63,564 nucleotides of DNA, taken from positions 1 through 63,564 of the forward strand of contig CABYCL010000005.1 of assembly GCA_902517505.1 (NCBI GenBank), in the 5' to 3' direction. The notes under the pieces are model-generated. The model was not told where the DNA came from and did not search any database. It saw nothing but the letters and a program-made list of their open reading frames with translations. Below are positions 37,669 to 46,113 of this stretch, piece by piece (positions within the stretch are counted from its first letter, which is position 1; each line of letters begins with the position of its first letter). Position numbers and translations under genes: made by a program. Origin of the DNA: an uncultured SAR86 cluster bacterium. Lineage in GTDB: Bacteria; Pseudomonadota; Gammaproteobacteria; Magnimaribacterales; D2472.

Positions 37669-38901
37669 ATGGAAGAAATTAAATTTGCATTAGATACATT
37701 TTATGCCGTTATGGCAGGTGCATTAGTTATGTGGATGGCAGCTGGTTTTACCATGCTTGAAGCAGGACTAGTCCAAAAGAAAGATGTATCCGAAATTGTT
37801 ACTAAAAACCTAGGCCTATACTCTATTGCATGTATTATGTATTTAGTTTGTGGCTTTGTTCTAATGTACCCTGGTGGTTCATTAATTGAAGGTGTTATTC
37901 CAAGTATTGGTACATCTTTAGGATTATCAACTGGTTTACCAAATGAAGAAATTGGTATTCCGTATGGTATGGATTATTCACAACAAGCTGACTTCTTTTT
38001 CCAAGTTGTTTTTGTTGCCACTGCAATGTCTATTGTGTCAGGGGCTGTAGCTGGAAGAATGAAATTGTTACCATTTTTCATATTCGCTATTATCTTGACA
38101 GGATTTATATACCCTATCCAAGGTTATTGGAATTGGGGTGGTGGATTCTTAAACGCAATGGGATATTCTGACTATGCCGGTTCAGGAACTGTACATTTAT
38201 GTGGTGCAGCAGCGGCATTAGGTGTTGTAAGTATCTTAGGACCTAGAAAAGGTAAGTATGGTTATGATGGTTCAGTGAATCCTATGCCAGGATCTAATAT
38301 TCCAATGGCAGCATTAGGTGTATGGATTTTATGGTTAGGTTGGTTTGGATTTAATGGTGGTTCTGAGTTAGCAGTTGCTAGTGAAGGAAGTGCTATTGCT
38401 GTTAGCCAAGTATTCATGAATACAAACATGGCTGCTGCAGGTGGAGTAGTTGCTGCACTTTTAGTCAGCTTAATAATGACAGGAAAAATGGATGTAACAA
38501 TGGCTATGAACGGCGCAATTGCTGGTTTAGTGGCTATTACTGCTGATCCTTTAAGTCCATCAGGAGGCATGGCTATATTAGTTGGTGCTATTGGCGGTGT
38601 CATTGTTTATTTCTCAATCTTATATCTTGAGAAATCTGGAATTGATGATCCTGTTGGAGCTATTTCTGCACACGGTACCGTTGGTATTTTTGGTGTGCTA
38701 GCAGTTAGCTTTACTGGAGGAGCTAGTTTTGTTACTCAATTAATAGGTGTATGTGCGATTGCTGGATTTACATTCATAATGAGTTATTTAACAACATTAG
38801 CAATCAATACAGTAATGCCGATAAGAGCAACTGATGAAGAACAAGACATGGGTCTTGATGTCTCTGAAATAGGTATAGAGGCCTATCCAGAGTTTAAGTA
38901 A
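37669..38901 (+). CDS. amt: Ammonium transporter 1
   Basis: 410 residues, 11 helices. Pore histidines lie in HLCGAAAALG and HGTVGIFG; the sequences AAGFTMLEAGLVQKKDV and LGWFGFNGGSELA are family landmarks. No N-terminal signal peptide. The site AAGGAG precedes the ATG. It follows glnK at 14 bases, so it is regulated by GlnK and by the sigma-54 promoter. A strong terminator lies 60 bases downstream. The N-terminus differs clearly from the second transporter, so the two belong to different Amt branches. Confidence 0.95.
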   Translation: MEEIKFALDTFYAVMAGALVMWMAAGFTMLEAGLVQKKDVSEIVTKNLGLYSIACIMYLVCGFVLMYPGGSLIEGVIPSIGTSLGLSTGLPNEEIGIPYGMDYSQQADFFFQVVFVATAMSIVSGAVAGRMKLLPFFIFAIILTGFIYPIQGYWNWGGGFLNAMGYSDYAGSGTVHLCGAAAALGVVSILGPRKGKYGYDGSVNPMPGSNIPMAALGVWILWLGWFGFNGGSELAVASEGSAIAVSQVFMNTNMAAAGGVVAALLVSLIMTGKMDVTMAMNGAIAGLVAITADPLSPSGGMAILVGAIGGVIVYFSILYLEKSGIDDPVGAISAHGTVGIFGVLAVSFTGGASFVTQLIGVCAIAGFTFIMSYLTTLAINTVMPIRATDEEQDMGLDVSEIGIEAYPEFK

Positions 38902-38961
38902 TTTAATAAATATGGCTGGCATAGTGCTCCCCCTATTAGGTTAAGTCATAATATTAAATCT

Positions 38962-38999
38962 AGAGAAGAGCTATTGAATATAGCTCTTCTCTTTTTTTT
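38962..38999 (+). terminator. Intrinsic terminator of torF-glnK-amt
   Basis: Perfect 13-pair stem (38962-38974 with 38980-38992, loop TGAAT) followed by an eight-base T run ending at 38999. Confidence 0.95.
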
Positions 39000-39033
39000 G
39001 TCCTTTTTATTATACAAATCCGCTGTATTCTCA

Positions 39034-39049
39034 TGGCATAATATTTGAA
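39034..39049 (+). promoter_or_regulatory. Sigma-54-like promoter for the second amt
   Basis: TGGCATAATATTTGAA keeps the GG of the -24 element and exact sigma-54 spacing but has GA instead of GC at -12. It lies 35 bases before the GTG start, the same distance as the consensus promoter of the first operon. Likely a weaker nitrogen-controlled promoter. Confidence 0.4.
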
Positions 39050-39083
39050 TCTAATAATTATATATATTTTTTAGGAGCACTTT

Positions 39084-40364
39084 GTGAAAGCATTCATTTC
39101 AACCTTATTCATATTATTTATTTCTTTTAATATATCAGCAGAAGAACTTAGTTCTGGAGATACATCTTGGATATTAACCTCAACAGCATTAGTGTTGTTT
39201 ATGACTTTACCTGGCTTAGCTCTATTCTATGGTGGGTTGGTAAGATCAAAAAATGTTTTGTCTGTATTGATGCAATGTTTTTCTATAGCTTGTTTAATTT
39301 CAGTTTGCTGGGTTGTGTATGGCTACAGTCTTGCATTTAAAGGTGATGGTGCGTTCATAGGTGATTTAAGTGCTATTTTTCTAAATGGTGTTCAGAGAGA
39401 TTCTATGAGCGGAACCTTGCCTGAATCTGTATTTATAACTTTTCAAATGACTTTTGCAATTATAACGCCTGCCTTGGTTGTTGGTGCTTTTGCAGAGAGA
39501 ATGAAATTCTCCGCAATGTGTTTATTTTCAATAGCTTGGTTTACGTTTGTATATTTACCAGCATGTCATATGGTATGGGGTGGTGGTTACTTAGGAAGTA
39601 AAGGAGTAATTGATTTCGCTGGTGGTTTGGTTGTTCATGCCACATGTGGTCTTGGAGCTTTAGTTGCTGCAATATATTTAGGAAGTAGAAAAGGATTTAA
39701 TGTATCCCCTCTTCCTCCTCATAATAGAACAATGGTTATGATTGGAGCTTCAATGTTATGGGTGGGATGGTTTGGATTTAACGCAGGAAGTGCAGTCGCT
39801 GCAGATGGCTCTGCAGGCATGGCTATGTTGGTAACTCATATTAGTGCTGCTGTTGGTGCATTAACTTGGATGGCTGTTGAATGGATGAAATCTGGTAAAG
39901 CTACAATGGTTGGTATTGCTACTGGCATGGTTGCAGGTCTAGCTACTATAACACCTGCCTCAGGAACAGTAGGTCCTGCAGGAGCATTGTTAATTGGATT
40001 GCTTGCAGGATCAATATGTTTTTATGCAACACAACTTGTTAAATCATATTTTGAAATCGACGATTCGTTAGATGTATTTCCAGTTCATGGCGTTGGAGGT
40101 ATGTTAGGTATTATTATGCTAGCTTTCCTAGGAAATCCTGATGGATTTCTTGGATCTGGTGCTGCAGGAATATCAGATAAAGGTGTGATGGCTCAATTAA
40201 TGCTACAAATAGAAGGGATATTTGTAATTGGAATATGGACTATGGTAGCTACTTATATGATCTTGAAGATATTAAATATGTTTACTGAAATTAGAGTTTC
40301 AAATGAAGCTGAAGAAGAGGGTTTAGACATTCATGAACATAATGAACAAGGCTATAGTTTATAA
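39084..40364 (+). CDS. amtB: Ammonium transporter 2 (AmtB type, with signal peptide)
   Basis: 426 residues, starting at GTG with AGGAGC ahead. A cleavable signal peptide (to ISAEE, about residue 19) and then 11 helices as in E. coli AmtB. Landmarks: FYGGLVRSKNVLSV, GAFAERMKFS with the gating Phe, pore His in HATCGLGALVAA and HGVGGMLGI, and GWFGFNAGSAVAADG. It conducts ammonium into the cell. Separated from amt 1 by a terminator and its own putative promoter, so regulated independently. Its stop overlaps the convergent acyltransferase stop by six bases. Confidence 0.95.
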   Translation: MKAFISTLFILFISFNISAEELSSGDTSWILTSTALVLFMTLPGLALFYGGLVRSKNVLSVLMQCFSIACLISVCWVVYGYSLAFKGDGAFIGDLSAIFLNGVQRDSMSGTLPESVFITFQMTFAIITPALVVGAFAERMKFSAMCLFSIAWFTFVYLPACHMVWGGGYLGSKGVIDFAGGLVVHATCGLGALVAAIYLGSRKGFNVSPLPPHNRTMVMIGASMLWVGWFGFNAGSAVAADGSAGMAMLVTHISAAVGALTWMAVEWMKSGKATMVGIATGMVAGLATITPASGTVGPAGALLIGLLAGSICFYATQLVKSYFEIDDSLDVFPVHGVGGMLGIIMLAFLGNPDGFLGSGAAGISDKGVMAQLMLQIEGIFVIGIWTMVATYMILKILNMFTEIRVSNEAEEEGLDIHEHNEQGYSL

Positions 40365-41468
40365 AACTGGATTGCTATACTGATTTAATAGATATGAATG
40401 CATATCTTCAGGGATTAGTTTAATTCTATTTTCTAAGTAAAGAATAGCTTCATCAATTTTATCTAAATCATTTATGCTTTTTAAATCTTCTTTACCTTGA
40501 ATAATTGCAGCTGCATAATTTGTAGCATGCAGTTTATATGAATCTTTTATTGCTTTAGTAATGAGATCCGAACAAACATCATAGGAATCTGATTCGAAAT
40601 TAATTATATTGCCAATGCTTAAATGCACATCGCCCTTTTGACCGATAATTCCCTCAGAGATACTTTCCATGTCTTCTTTTCTATCTTTAATATATTCTTG
40701 ATTCAAATCTGTTAAATATAATTCTTTGGCTTTTAATAAATCATTGGGATCTTTTTCATAAGAAATTGATACTGGAACAACATTTAAACTATTTAGGTAT
40801 TCGTTAACTGACATCTTTTTTCTAGCATTTAAATGAATCATCTTAATTACTGATGGGTCGGTATAATCAATACCATCTTTCGACCTGCCCTGCTTTTGTG
40901 CAATCCAAACAGATTCATTTTTATTTTTAATTGAATTAAATATAAATTCAGACGCAAGATTTAAACTTTTATAAATATCTCTTTTTGATTTATCACTCCG
41001 ATCAATGATAAAACTTTTATTTAGTCTCATTAAATCTGAAGCCCATTTTTCGCTCAATAGATTATTACCAACTGCGTTATAAGTTGTTTTTAACTTATTT
41101 TGATGAAGCGCTAAATTTAAGAGTGCTGAATCGAGAGTGATGTCTCTATGGTTTGAAATAAATAGATAACCTTTTGATGCATCTAACTTCTCAATACCGT
41201 TAATAGTAAATTGATTTATGGATTGCTTAACAATACCTGAAACAATACCTTCAAATAAATTTTGATATGAATTTACATCATTTATATTTTTAATTCTTTT
41301 TTTAAGAACAAGACTTAGTAATTTTCTAGAGAATGGGAGGTATCTAATTTGATTAAACTTTCCTGTTGCGAACAACATTTTTAAAAATCTTCTATTACTA
41401 GATAACTGAGAAAGTACATCATTTACCTCGTTATCATTGTAGGGTCTTATAGAATCGAATTTATTCAC
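40359..41468 (-). CDS. Glycerolipid acyltransferase (PlsB/PlsC superfamily)
   Basis: 369 residues. Acyltransferase block 1 reads FISNHRDITLDS (104-114, His 107 catalytic), followed by KSFIIDRSD (block 2-like) and WIAQKQGRSKDG (block 3-like, with Gln in place of the usual Glu) and a block 4-like VVPVSISYE. No transmembrane helix stands out. It probably transfers an acyl group to glycerol-3-phosphate or lysophosphatidate at the inner membrane. The neighbouring GDPD gene, read divergently, also acts on glycerophospholipids. Confidence 0.75.
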   Translation of the reverse strand: MNKFDSIRPYNDNEVNDVLSQLSSNRRFLKMLFATGKFNQIRYLPFSRKLLSLVLKKRIKNINDVNSYQNLFEGIVSGIVKQSINQFTINGIEKLDASKGYLFISNHRDITLDSALLNLALHQNKLKTTYNAVGNNLLSEKWASDLMRLNKSFIIDRSDKSKRDIYKSLNLASEFIFNSIKNKNESVWIAQKQGRSKDGIDYTDPSVIKMIHLNARKKMSVNEYLNSLNVVPVSISYEKDPNDLLKAKELYLTDLNQEYIKDRKEDMESISEGIIGQKGDVHLSIGNIINFESDSYDVCSDLITKAIKDSYKLHATNYAAAIIQGKEDLKSINDLDKIDEAILYLENRIKLIPEDMHSYLLNQYSNPVL

Positions 41469-41518
41469 TATAGAACTGATCTTGTAATGTAATGCCTATA
41501 TTTTACATTAATAATGTA

Positions 41519-41524
41519 TACAAT
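41519..41524 (+). promoter_or_regulatory. Putative -10 element for the GDPD gene
   Basis: TACAAT preceded by TGTA (extended -10 style) ends eight bases before the ATG at 41533, with no ribosome-binding site between; a leaderless or nearly leaderless mRNA is predicted. Confidence 0.3.
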
Positions 41525-41532
41525 ATCGATGA

Positions 41533-42267
41533 ATGAAAGCTTATCTTCAATATGACGGACTTGAAGTTCTTGCCCATAGAGGTGGCGCAGAAGAGTCTTA
41601 TGAGAATACTTTAGAATCATTTGATTATTCGATGAACTTAGGTTGTAAATTTATAGAGACAGACGTTCAAGTTTCATCTGATGGTATCCCTTATATATTT
41701 CATGATAACGATCTAAAAAGAATATTAAATATAAATTCAAAATTTGATTCTTTGTCCAGCGATCAAATTGATAAGCTAAAAATATTCAATGATTATAAAA
41801 TACCTAGACTTGAAGAAGCGTTAAATGAATTTCCTGAACTCTCTTTTCAAATAGATTTCAAAACAGATGAGGTTGTTAATCCTGCTTTGGATGTAATTAA
41901 TAAAACTCGTTCATCTGAAAGAGTTTGTGTAGCAAGCTTCAACAGCAGTAGATTAGATAGAGTAAGAAAAAGCTTTCCTGATCTATGTATCTCTATGGGA
42001 CCAAATGAAGTTGCTAAAGCACTGATTTCAAGTTTTGGCTTATACAAACGAAATATAGATGGTGATTGTTTACAAATTCCAATGAAATACTACGGAATTA
42101 AAGTTGTGACAAAAAGGTTTGTTGATTACGTTAAATCAAGAGGACTTAAAATAATGGTATGGACCATAAATGATGTAGCGACATTTGAACATCTTATAGA
42201 ATTAAACGTAGATGGCATTATTACTGATAAACCTAAACTTTTATTCGAAACACTTCAAAAATCTTAA
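41533..42267 (+). CDS. Glycerophosphodiester phosphodiesterase
   Basis: 244 residues, cytoplasmic (no signal). TIM-barrel GDPD with the full active site: LAHRGG (His 15 region), YENTLESF, ETDVQVSSDG (metal ligands Glu and Asp) and FHDNDLKR (catalytic His), then FQIDFKTD and the C-terminal VWTINDVATFEHLIEL and DGIITDKP. It splits glycerophosphodiesters into glycerol-3-phosphate and an alcohol, recycling phospholipid head groups and phosphate. Its stop shares four bases (TTAA) with the convergent small membrane gene. Confidence 0.92.
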   Translation: MKAYLQYDGLEVLAHRGGAEESYENTLESFDYSMNLGCKFIETDVQVSSDGIPYIFHDNDLKRILNINSKFDSLSSDQIDKLKIFNDYKIPRLEEALNEFPELSFQIDFKTDEVVNPALDVINKTRSSERVCVASFNSSRLDRVRKSFPDLCISMGPNEVAKALISSFGLYKRNIDGDCLQIPMKYYGIKVVTKRFVDYVKSRGLKIMVWTINDVATFEHLIELNVDGIITDKPKLLFETLQKS

Positions 42268-42449
42268 AGATATTTTTTCAAAATTCTTGTAACTACGGCA
42301 TACATTGGAATTATTATAGCTGTCGTAATAAGTAACTCTATTCCAGTAGAAAAATCTATAAGACTTCTAATGAAAGGAGCGATTATAAAAGCAGTTATGG
42401 CTCCCAGAATACTATAAAAAATTATTGATTTTGTACTAAATAATTTCAT
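42264..42449 (-). CDS. Small membrane protein
   Basis: 61 residues with two hydrophobic helices (about 9-30 and 34-54) and a basic end (RILKKYL). It overlaps the end of the UMF1 transporter gene by 14 bases, so it is co-translated with it. No family recognised. Confidence 0.6.
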   Translation of the reverse strand: MKLFSTKSIIFYSILGAITAFIIAPFIRSLIDFSTGIELLITTAIIIPMYAVVTRILKKYL

Positions 42450-43683
42450 CAGTTTTTACGAAATATAAAACAATAATACCTAGTACAAATAAAACCAATA
42501 GAGGCAAAAGCATTAAAGACGTATCTTTAAATATTACTAGGAAAATGCCTATAAGTGCTGGGCCAATAAATGCTGCAGCCTTTCCAAAGGTATTAAATAA
42601 TCCAAAAAATGCACCTGCTTTGTCTGTTGGTATTAATTTAGCAAATAAACTTCGAGAGCTTCCTTGAATGCCACCTTGAATGAAGCCTATTAATCCTGCA
42701 AGAGTATAAAACTCAACTACATTAGATAAATTTAGTGAATATATAATTAATATTATATAAATGATAATGGTTATATTTATTACTATCTTATCTCCATATT
42801 TTTCAGCAACAAATGACCACATAAGCGTAGAAGGAAATGCTACAAATTGAACTAAGATTAAAGCAATAATAATTGAACTTGTATCAAGGCCTAAATTTAA
42901 GGCAAAAGTAGATGCAAGTGCAATTACAGTATGAACACCATCAATATATAGAAAAAAAGCAATTAAAAATACAAATGCATTCTTATATTTTGAAACAGAT
43001 TTAAGGGTATCTATGAAATTGTTCAAAGAATCTTTAATTACCTTTTCTGATGTATTTACAACTCTTTCTTTATAGGTAATTGATAAGGGTAGTAAGAATA
43101 TTGTCCACCATACAGATACTGTTATAAATGACCATCTAATTGCATCAGCCTGAGACTCTAATCCAAACATTTCTGGATAAAGACTCATCAAGGCATTAAC
43201 TAAGAAAAGTAATCCTCCTCCAAAATAACCCCAAGCATATCCATAACCTGAAATTTTTGAAAATAAATCAGGTGATGTGATTTGAACTAAAATCTTGTCA
43301 TATAAAACATTTGATGCAGAAAAAAAATAATTTGCTATACCAAAAAAAACTAGTGCATACATCCATGATCCAACTTGTAAAAAAAATAGTAATCCAACAC
43401 AAACAATCGATATTGAAACCATTGATACAAACATTAATTTAGTAGATTTACTTATATCGGTTATGGCGCCTATAAGGGGCGCAGTAAACAATAGAGTTAA
43501 ATTTGAAATTACTAACGTCCAACTTAAATATTCTGCTGATGATGCAGGATCTAATGTAGATGCCCAATATTGATTATAAAAAATAGGAAAGAATGCCGCT
43601 AAGACAGTTGTTGCAAATGCTGAATTTCCAAGGTCATAAGAAATCCAAGCTTTAACTTCTTTAGATAGTTTTGTTTTACTCAA
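42436..43683 (-). CDS. MFS transporter, UMF1/Atg22-like
   Basis: 415 residues, 12 helices. The N-terminal AWISYDLGNSAFATTVLAAFFPIFYNQYWA is the UMF1-family signature (D-G/W-A-N-S-A-F). Later GIANYFFSASNVLYDKIL, GYAWGYFGGGLLF and FIQGGIQGSSRSLFAKLIP also fit. Vacuolar Atg22 exports amino acids; bacterial members are uncharacterised, so only amino-acid or small-solute export is suggested. It forms a two-gene unit with the small membrane gene downstream. Confidence 0.85.
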   Translation of the reverse strand: MSKTKLSKEVKAWISYDLGNSAFATTVLAAFFPIFYNQYWASTLDPASSAEYLSWTLVISNLTLLFTAPLIGAITDISKSTKLMFVSMVSISIVCVGLLFFLQVGSWMYALVFFGIANYFFSASNVLYDKILVQITSPDLFSKISGYGYAWGYFGGGLLFLVNALMSLYPEMFGLESQADAIRWSFITVSVWWTIFLLPLSITYKERVVNTSEKVIKDSLNNFIDTLKSVSKYKNAFVFLIAFFLYIDGVHTVIALASTFALNLGLDTSSIIIALILVQFVAFPSTLMWSFVAEKYGDKIVINITIIIYIILIIYSLNLSNVVEFYTLAGLIGFIQGGIQGSSRSLFAKLIPTDKAGAFFGLFNTFGKAAAFIGPALIGIFLVIFKDTSLMLLPLLVLFVLGIIVLYFVKTDEII

Positions 43684-43776
43684 GATTAAATAGTAATGAA
43701 TTTATAGTCATTTTATAGTAGAAATAGTTTGAAAAAAAATTAATTTTTGATATATTTTTTTAAGAGGAGTTACAAC

Positions 43777-43875
43777 ATGGATGATGGTTCAACATTAAAA
43801 TATGGTTCCTATTTTGCAATAGGTATTGGTATTATTGTTTTCTTGCTAGGATTAGGCGCTTATTTGTATTTCTAA
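43777..43875 (+). CDS. 32-residue one-helix membrane protein
   Basis: Starts with a good ribosome-binding site (AGAGGAG, 43763-43769, seven bases before the ATG). A short polar N-terminus ([10 protein letters not shown]) precedes one helix (about 12-31) rich in Gly, Ile and Phe. The stop shares four bases (CTAA) with the convergent HIT gene. The strong ribosome site and stop geometry make it one of the more convincing small proteins here. Function unknown. Confidence 0.65.
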   Translation: MDDGSTLKYGSYFAIGIGIIVFLLGLGAYLYF

Positions 43876-44213
43876 CCTGGAGGCCAGTTAAGAGGCCTTC
43901 CTGAAAGTAAGTGTAAATGCAGGTGAAAAACACTTTGTCCGGCTTTTGCACCATTATTAACTACCAATCTAAAAGTTTCATCTAAACCTAAATCATCAGC
44001 AATTTTTCCAGCAATCAACATTAAATGTCCTAAGATATTTTGATCTTCAGCGGTAGCATCTGATAGTTTAGGAATTACTTTCTTTGGAATAATTAGTAAG
44101 TGTGTTGGTGCTTGTGGACTAATATCTTTTATTACAATCGAAATATCATCCTCATATATTATGTCTGCAGGTATCTCTTTATTTATTATTTTTTCAAAAA
44201 GAGTTAATGACAT
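43872..44213 (-). CDS. HIT-family nucleotide hydrolase (HinT-like)
   Basis: 113 residues, standard for HinT. Histidine triad HLHLHLL near residues 98-104, with the conserved upstream [12 protein letters not shown] and N-terminal [18 protein letters not shown]. Hydrolyses purine nucleoside phosphoramidates (AMP-lysine and similar). Last gene of a dedA - small membrane protein - HIT unit with gaps of four and six bases. Confidence 0.93.
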   Translation of the reverse strand: MSLTLFEKIINKEIPADIIYEDDISIVIKDISPQAPTHLLIIPKKVIPKLSDATAEDQNILGHLMLIAGKIADDLGLDETFRLVVNNGAKAGQSVFHLHLHLLSGRPLNWPPG

Positions 44214-44219
44214 AGTGAA

Positions 44220-44408
44220 TTAGAAAAAGGTTCTAAAAAATCTAAAACCGATATAAAAAATGGCAGCAGTCATTAGAATTGCTAACAAGATAATTAAAAG
44301 ATCCCGGAGAGTTTGAAGAAATCTTCCCTGCCTACCAGCTTTTATTAATTGAATAAGTAAATAAATTACTGCTATAGAACTTACAACTAAAATAAATACA
44401 CTTAACAT
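44220..44408 (-). CDS. Small membrane protein in the dedA operon
   Basis: 62 residues with two helices (about 3-21 and 38-58) separated by a basic loop (KAGRQGRFLQTLRD). It lies four bases after dedA and six before the HIT gene. No family recognised. Confidence 0.6.
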   Translation of the reverse strand: MLSVFILVVSSIAVIYLLIQLIKAGRQGRFLQTLRDLLIILLAILMTAAIFYIGFRFFRTFF

Positions 44409-44412
44409 AACA

Positions 44413-44916
44413 TTATCCTATCAATGAGCCGACTCCTGTTACTAAGAGTGCTAATGCAACACCCCAACATAAGCATGCAATAACATCGGCTACATAAAAT
44501 CTTACAGCTTTTAAATCAGAAATACCAAGTAAAAAAGGAACAATGGCTCTTATAGCAGGAATAAACCTTCCAAGAATTACTGTGTATGATCCAGTTTTAT
44601 CTAGAAATCTTTGTGCCCTCTTTATCGTTTTTTCTCTTTTAGAAATGAATTTAGTAGATAAAAGACTTGGTCCAATTGTTTTACCAAATAAAAATCCTGA
44701 CATATCACCTAAGTGAGAACCTAACATAGCCACTAGAACTATGATGTGGAGTGGCAATAAATCCATATTGAAAACAAAGATACAAACAGAGAATAGTATT
44801 GCACTTGATACTACTATTCCAGAAAGAATAAAGGATTCCATAAAAGCAAAAATAAATATAGCAATCCATGCCAATTCATTATTGTTATTTAAAAATGATT
44901 CTATATTTTCAAACAT
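44413..44916 (-). CDS. DedA-family membrane protein
   Basis: 167 residues, a little short for the family (about 200). Motifs: GSHLGDMSGFLFGKTIG (about 65-81) and the signature GSYTVILGRFIPAIRAIVPFLLGISDLKAVRFYVADVIAC-type segment starting near 109, containing F-IPA-R and the final GxxxW region. DedA proteins are inner-membrane lipid or proton-linked transporters (undecaprenyl phosphate or phospholipid scrambling in characterised members). Confidence 0.9.
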   Translation of the reverse strand: MFENIESFLNNNNELAWIAIFIFAFMESFILSGIVVSSAILFSVCIFVFNMDLLPLHIIVLVAMLGSHLGDMSGFLFGKTIGPSLLSTKFISKREKTIKRAQRFLDKTGSYTVILGRFIPAIRAIVPFLLGISDLKAVRFYVADVIACLCWGVALALLVTGVGSLIG

Positions 44917-44988
44917 TGTCTTAATAAAAAAAGATATTTTACTTCAATGTATTTAACTAATGATATAAATTAAACTAAATAAATTATT

Positions 44989-46113
44989 ATGGAAAACATC
45001 GAAAAATTCATGATTAATGTCCCCGAAAAGGATATTGATCTTTTACATCAAAAAATTGATCTAACTAGATGGCCTGATGAAATAAATAATAAATGGTCTC
45101 ATGGAACAGATCTTAATTTCTTAAAAGAACTGACTAGTTATTGGCGAAATGAATTTAATTGGCGAGATCATGAAAAAAAGATTAACGACATAGGTAGTTA
45201 CAGATATACAACAAAGTCAGGACTTAAGCTTCATTTCCTTCATTCTAAATCAGAAAAAGATAACGCCATTCCATTAGTAATGACTCATGGATGGCCGGGA
45301 AGCATTCAGGAATTTTTAAAAATAATACCAATTATTCAAAAAAACTCTGATGTGCCGGTTGATATTATTTGCCCTGCTCTTCCAGGATTTGGATTCTCTG
45401 ATAAACCAAAAGAAGTTGGTATGGATTCTAAGCAGATTGCTATTTTGCAACATGAGCTATTAATGGAACTTGGATATGATAAATATATCGTTCAAGGTGG
45501 CGACTGGGGAGCTGCTGTAAGTAAGTGGATGGCTGAACTTTATCCAGATCATTGTATTGGCATACACCTTAATATGATTATTGCATGGCCGCCTGCAGAT
45601 AAGGACCCATTAGATAATACCTCACAAGAAGAGCAAAAATTAATGGCAAATTATGAAAAATATAAAGAACAAGGGGTTGGATACTATGAGATACAAAAAA
45701 CAAAGCCGCAGACACTCGGCTATGGTTTAAATGACTCTCCTGTTGGATTAGCAGCTTGGATAGTAGAAAAGTTTTATGGTTGGTTTGATGGTGAAGAGAA
45801 TAAACTAGTTGTTTCTAATGATGAGGTTTTAGCAATAGTATCTTTGTATTGGTTTAGTGAATCAATTACTTCATCAACAAGGTTGTATAAAGAAAATGGA
45901 GACTTAGGATTTTCTTTCGAGAACATTAAACAACCTATGGCAGGCGCAGTTTTTGAAAGAGACTTGATTGCACCTCCAAGAGCATGGGCTGAAGAAATCT
46001 ATAACGTGGTTCAATGGAATTCTCACAAAGGTGGTCATTTTGCTGCATTAGAGGAACCAGAGACACTTGCAACAGATATTCTAGAATTTATCAAAAAACT
46101 AAATATTGATTAA
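44989..46113 (+). CDS. Epoxide hydrolase, microsomal (EPHX1) type
   Basis: 374 residues. An EHN domain at the N-terminus (about 5-110), then an alpha/beta core: oxyanion motif HGWPG (100-104), PALPGFGFSD, nucleophile Asp 172 in QGGDWGAA, lid Tyr 300 in TRLYKENG and His 350 in KGGHFAALEEP. Opens epoxides to diols via an ester intermediate. Cytoplasmic by sequence. Such enzymes are common in marine gammaproteobacteria with hydrocarbon or lipid diets. Its 3' end overlaps the convergent phytase gene by 23 bases. Confidence 0.9.
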   Translation: MENIEKFMINVPEKDIDLLHQKIDLTRWPDEINNKWSHGTDLNFLKELTSYWRNEFNWRDHEKKINDIGSYRYTTKSGLKLHFLHSKSEKDNAIPLVMTHGWPGSIQEFLKIIPIIQKNSDVPVDIICPALPGFGFSDKPKEVGMDSKQIAILQHELLMELGYDKYIVQGGDWGAAVSKWMAELYPDHCIGIHLNMIIAWPPADKDPLDNTSQEEQKLMANYEKYKEQGVGYYEIQKTKPQTLGYGLNDSPVGLAAWIVEKFYGWFDGEENKLVVSNDEVLAIVSLYWFSESITSSTRLYKENGDLGFSFENIKQPMAGAVFERDLIAPPRAWAEEIYNVVQWNSHKGGHFAALEEPETLATDILEFIKKLNID

